DNA of 64,000 nucleotides, from positions 310,001 through 374,000 of the forward strand of contig CALSFV010000268.1 of NCBI GenBank assembly GCA_943737045.1. Direction: 5' to 3'. Source of the stretch: Parapristionchus giblindavisi (lineage: Eukaryota > Nematoda > Chromadorea > Rhabditida > Diplogasteridae). Both the position numbers and the translations under genes were made by a program. Positions 62,287-64,000 of this stretch are shown piece by piece. Every line of letters begins with the position of its first letter. Positions within the stretch are counted from its first letter, which is position 1. The notes beneath the pieces were generated by a model that ran no database searches, was not told the DNA's origin, and saw nothing but the letters and a program-made list of their open reading frames with translations.

Positions 62287-63225
62287 CCCGTGGGCTTGTA
62301 GGCCGGTCGAACGGACGACTAGGTGGGGCTGCCACCAAGGTGCGACTCCCTAAATAGGGAACCTGGATCTGGCCAGACCGCTTTACACCCCCACACTCCG
62401 CCCGACCTTTTGTCGGTGTGGAAAGGTGGTCGCTGCAGTCCTGATCAATAAATAGTAATGATTAATTGATTAGTGTATCAAAATATAAGCCAGTTAATAT
62501 TAGCTGAATAAGTGAGCCAACATTGTAACAAATGTAATGTATAAAATAGTAAGATGTGCGAAATGCAGTTGCACAAAAGAGCGAAGGGTTGAAGTTTGGT
62601 GCGGTACTCCATATGTGGAGTGTCAAGAGGCGTTTGCCAACATTTAGTTGGCATAATATTGTTTTGAAGGAAGAAGTGAATATATTACTATAGTGTGATT
62701 CTGCATTGGGAAGAAAATCATTAAAATTTTTTATTGGAATCATTAAACGATGGATGTATTTAAATGAACGTTTTTAAACTAATATAGAAAATTAGATTTG
62801 GATGAATTGAATTTTGTTTTACTTAAGGATTGATATTAAGGAAATAAGACTGATTCTGATAGATGATTTTAAAGTTATTATTAACAAAATTATAGAAATT
62901 CAATATTAAAGTTGAAATGAGTTTGTCAACGAACCCGCAAGGTAAAGCGGGTTCGAGACATTGCATAATCCACGAAGGATAAATCCAACGTGGTCGCTGT
63001 CTAAGTAATGACAGCTCAAAACACTTCCGAGGAAGGTTCTTAGTACATTTATTAAGACATATAGTAACAAAAATATATACGAGAGAGTACATGAAAATTC
63101 AATATGAGGTGTTGTGTTTTCTATCTGATAATACAAAATGAATAAGTACAAGAAAGATGGATTCTCCAAGGATTGTGGAGCGGAGCAAGCTCTCACCTAC
63201 ACACAATACAATGGAGAAGAATGAC
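62287..63225 (-). other. PLE 5' leader region
   Basis: Sequence between the upstream pseudo-LTR and the ORF. It has no convincing ORF. It contains a perfect 9-bp hairpin (62930-62938 with 62947-62955, stem CGAACCCGC, 8-base loop) and smaller stems near 62310-62400 (GGTGG/CCACC). The candidate ATG at 62284-62286 lies just downstream on the minus strand. Short frames on both strands (62462-62743, 62823-63092) show no homology I recognise. Confidence 0.6.
62930..62955. other. Perfect 9-bp hairpin in the PLE leader
   Basis: CGAACCCGC and GCGGGTTCG are separated by eight bases. It is a GC-rich stem in AT-rich surroundings and could structure the PLE leader RNA. No function can be assigned from sequence alone. 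Confidence 0.6.
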
Positions 63226-64000
63226 AATTAATGTGAAGTACAATATATCAAAGCATGCAAACGTACTCTAGTAATATTATAACATGCAATATAAAACTAG
63301 TTAAGGCCCCGCTGTTTCGGCCAGGGGTTCTAGACAGCGGAACCCTACTCAGTGGTGTTGGCCATCTTCAGTAGAACCACCACTGAGTATTGTTATCAAA
63401 ATTATTGTATAATAGTTAGAGTATGTATCTAATACATACTCATCTCAACTAATCAACAAATGACATGCACGAAAATAAAAGAATGATCATGTACAAAATC
63501 AAAATATCATGCACAATAAAATAAAATCAATATCAAAAGTAATGACAATGTCACGAAACTATGAACATGCATGTTTTAAATATAGGGTAAGTTTTAGACT
63601 ACAAATAAAGTTTATGAAACTCACAAATCCTATCCTCCTTCCATTCACAAAGTATCCGTAGTTGAGAGTAGAGGCGTCGTAGAAGGAGTATAGACATCAC
63701 ACACATCACACAGAAGCAGAGGTAGAGCCATTGTATAAGAAGAGGTAGAGACGGAAGGGTGAACACGACCGAGAATAGCGGAGTGAGAGTGAGAAAGATG
63801 ATGATGATAATAGAGAGGATGGAAGGGAAGGTAGATCAAAGCGCCTGTCTCACTCTATTGATTAGTAGCCGTGTGCAATGATCATTGATCAAAGTGATAT
63901 GTCTCAATACTAATCTCTACAATATCGATTGATTCAAACATTGTGTGCATATTCCAGCATTGTTAGTACCATACTTTATGGAAATATAAGGATTACTATT
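63226..64000 (-). repeat. Pseudo-LTR region, upstream copy (3' end of a second PLE copy, cut by the window)
   Basis: Near-identical to 55516-56290 at an offset of 7710 bp. Bases beyond about 63917 encode the C-terminus of a second RT ORF on the minus strand. It shows that the next PLE copy lies upstream in the same orientation, but not whether that copy is complete. Confidence 0.9.
63309..63390 (-). ncRNA. Hammerhead-like RNA, second copy
   Basis: Same sequence 7710 bp away. The one difference (63345, C instead of A) removes only the terminal pair of the enclosing 13-bp stem; every core and helix base is unchanged. Confidence 0.75.

Larger units (their letters stand above)
55516..63225 (-). 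mobile_element. Penelope-like retroelement, N-terminal GIY-YIG type (Naiad/Chlamys-like), interrupted
   Basis: The minus strand encodes a GIY-YIG endonuclease followed by a Penelope-type RT. The classical Penelope order is RT then GIY-YIG, and the reversed order is the hallmark of the Naiad/Chlamys group (established knowledge). Its 3' end sequence is found again directly upstream at 63226-64000, so two copies lie head to tail, as is usual for PLEs with pseudo-LTRs. The period is 7710 bp, or about 4478 bp without the RTE and one copy of its target duplication. The downstream end joins the satellite at 55515/55516. This copy is inactive because of the RTE insertion and a TAG codon. Confidence 0.85.

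Noticed and set aside
55516..64000. True LTR retrotransposon with two LTRs
   Set aside because: The repeats contain the end of the coding region, the enzyme is a Penelope-type RT with GIY-YIG, and there is no gag, protease, integrase or primer-binding site.

Overview
This window is eukaryotic repeat and transposon DNA with no ordinary host gene. The most likely source is a nematode (moderate confidence). The evidence is an intact RTE-clade retrotransposon resembling nematode RTE-1, many short TACTGTAG / TACGGTAGC motifs of a kind common in nematode intergenic DNA, and intron-like borders ending in TTTCAG or TTCCAG. Another invertebrate cannot be excluded.

Layout. (1) 1-13814 and 23782-55515: one satellite with a monomer of about 850 bp (visible range about 844-852), about 53 copies in total, all in the same orientation. 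It falls into several subfamilies and short higher-order blocks. (2) 13817-23779: a 9963-bp palindromic, TA-flanked DNA element that splits the satellite precisely at a TA. Its arms are about 3 kb once later insertions are discounted, its ends are CAGTACAGCCCG, and no transposase is visible. Other foldback elements are nested in it. A 2344-bp one (16017-18360) sits only in the left arm, a 544-bp relative of the outer ends (20625-21168) sits only in the right arm, and a 627-bp one (19317-19943) sits in the central loop. In the first two cases the opposite arm keeps the empty site.

(3) 55516-64000: a Penelope-like retroelement (PLE) on the minus strand, inserted in the satellite and arranged head-to-tail with a second copy that runs off the window (period 7710 bp). 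Its GIY-YIG endonuclease lies before the reverse transcriptase, the permuted order described for the Naiad/Chlamys group. The ORF has an in-frame TAG directly after the YVG motif. It is also split between RT motifs B and C by (4) 56714-59935, a 3222-bp RTE element on the plus strand, flanked by a perfect 10-bp target-site duplication and carrying an apparently intact endonuclease-RT ORF.

The most interesting signal is in the PLE pseudo-LTR at 55599-55680 (repeated at 63309-63390, minus strand). All three core strands of a hammerhead ribozyme are present with perfectly complementary helices I, II and III, but their order along the RNA (2-1-3) is not a circular permutation of the classical hammerhead. 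The RNA would fold as two hairpins whose loops kiss to build the catalytic core. I do not know of a described hammerhead with this connectivity.

How the parts relate: the satellite was the landing platform, the TA element and the PLE entered it independently, and the RTE later destroyed the PLE copy. Only the RTE ORF looks capable of making a full-length protein.
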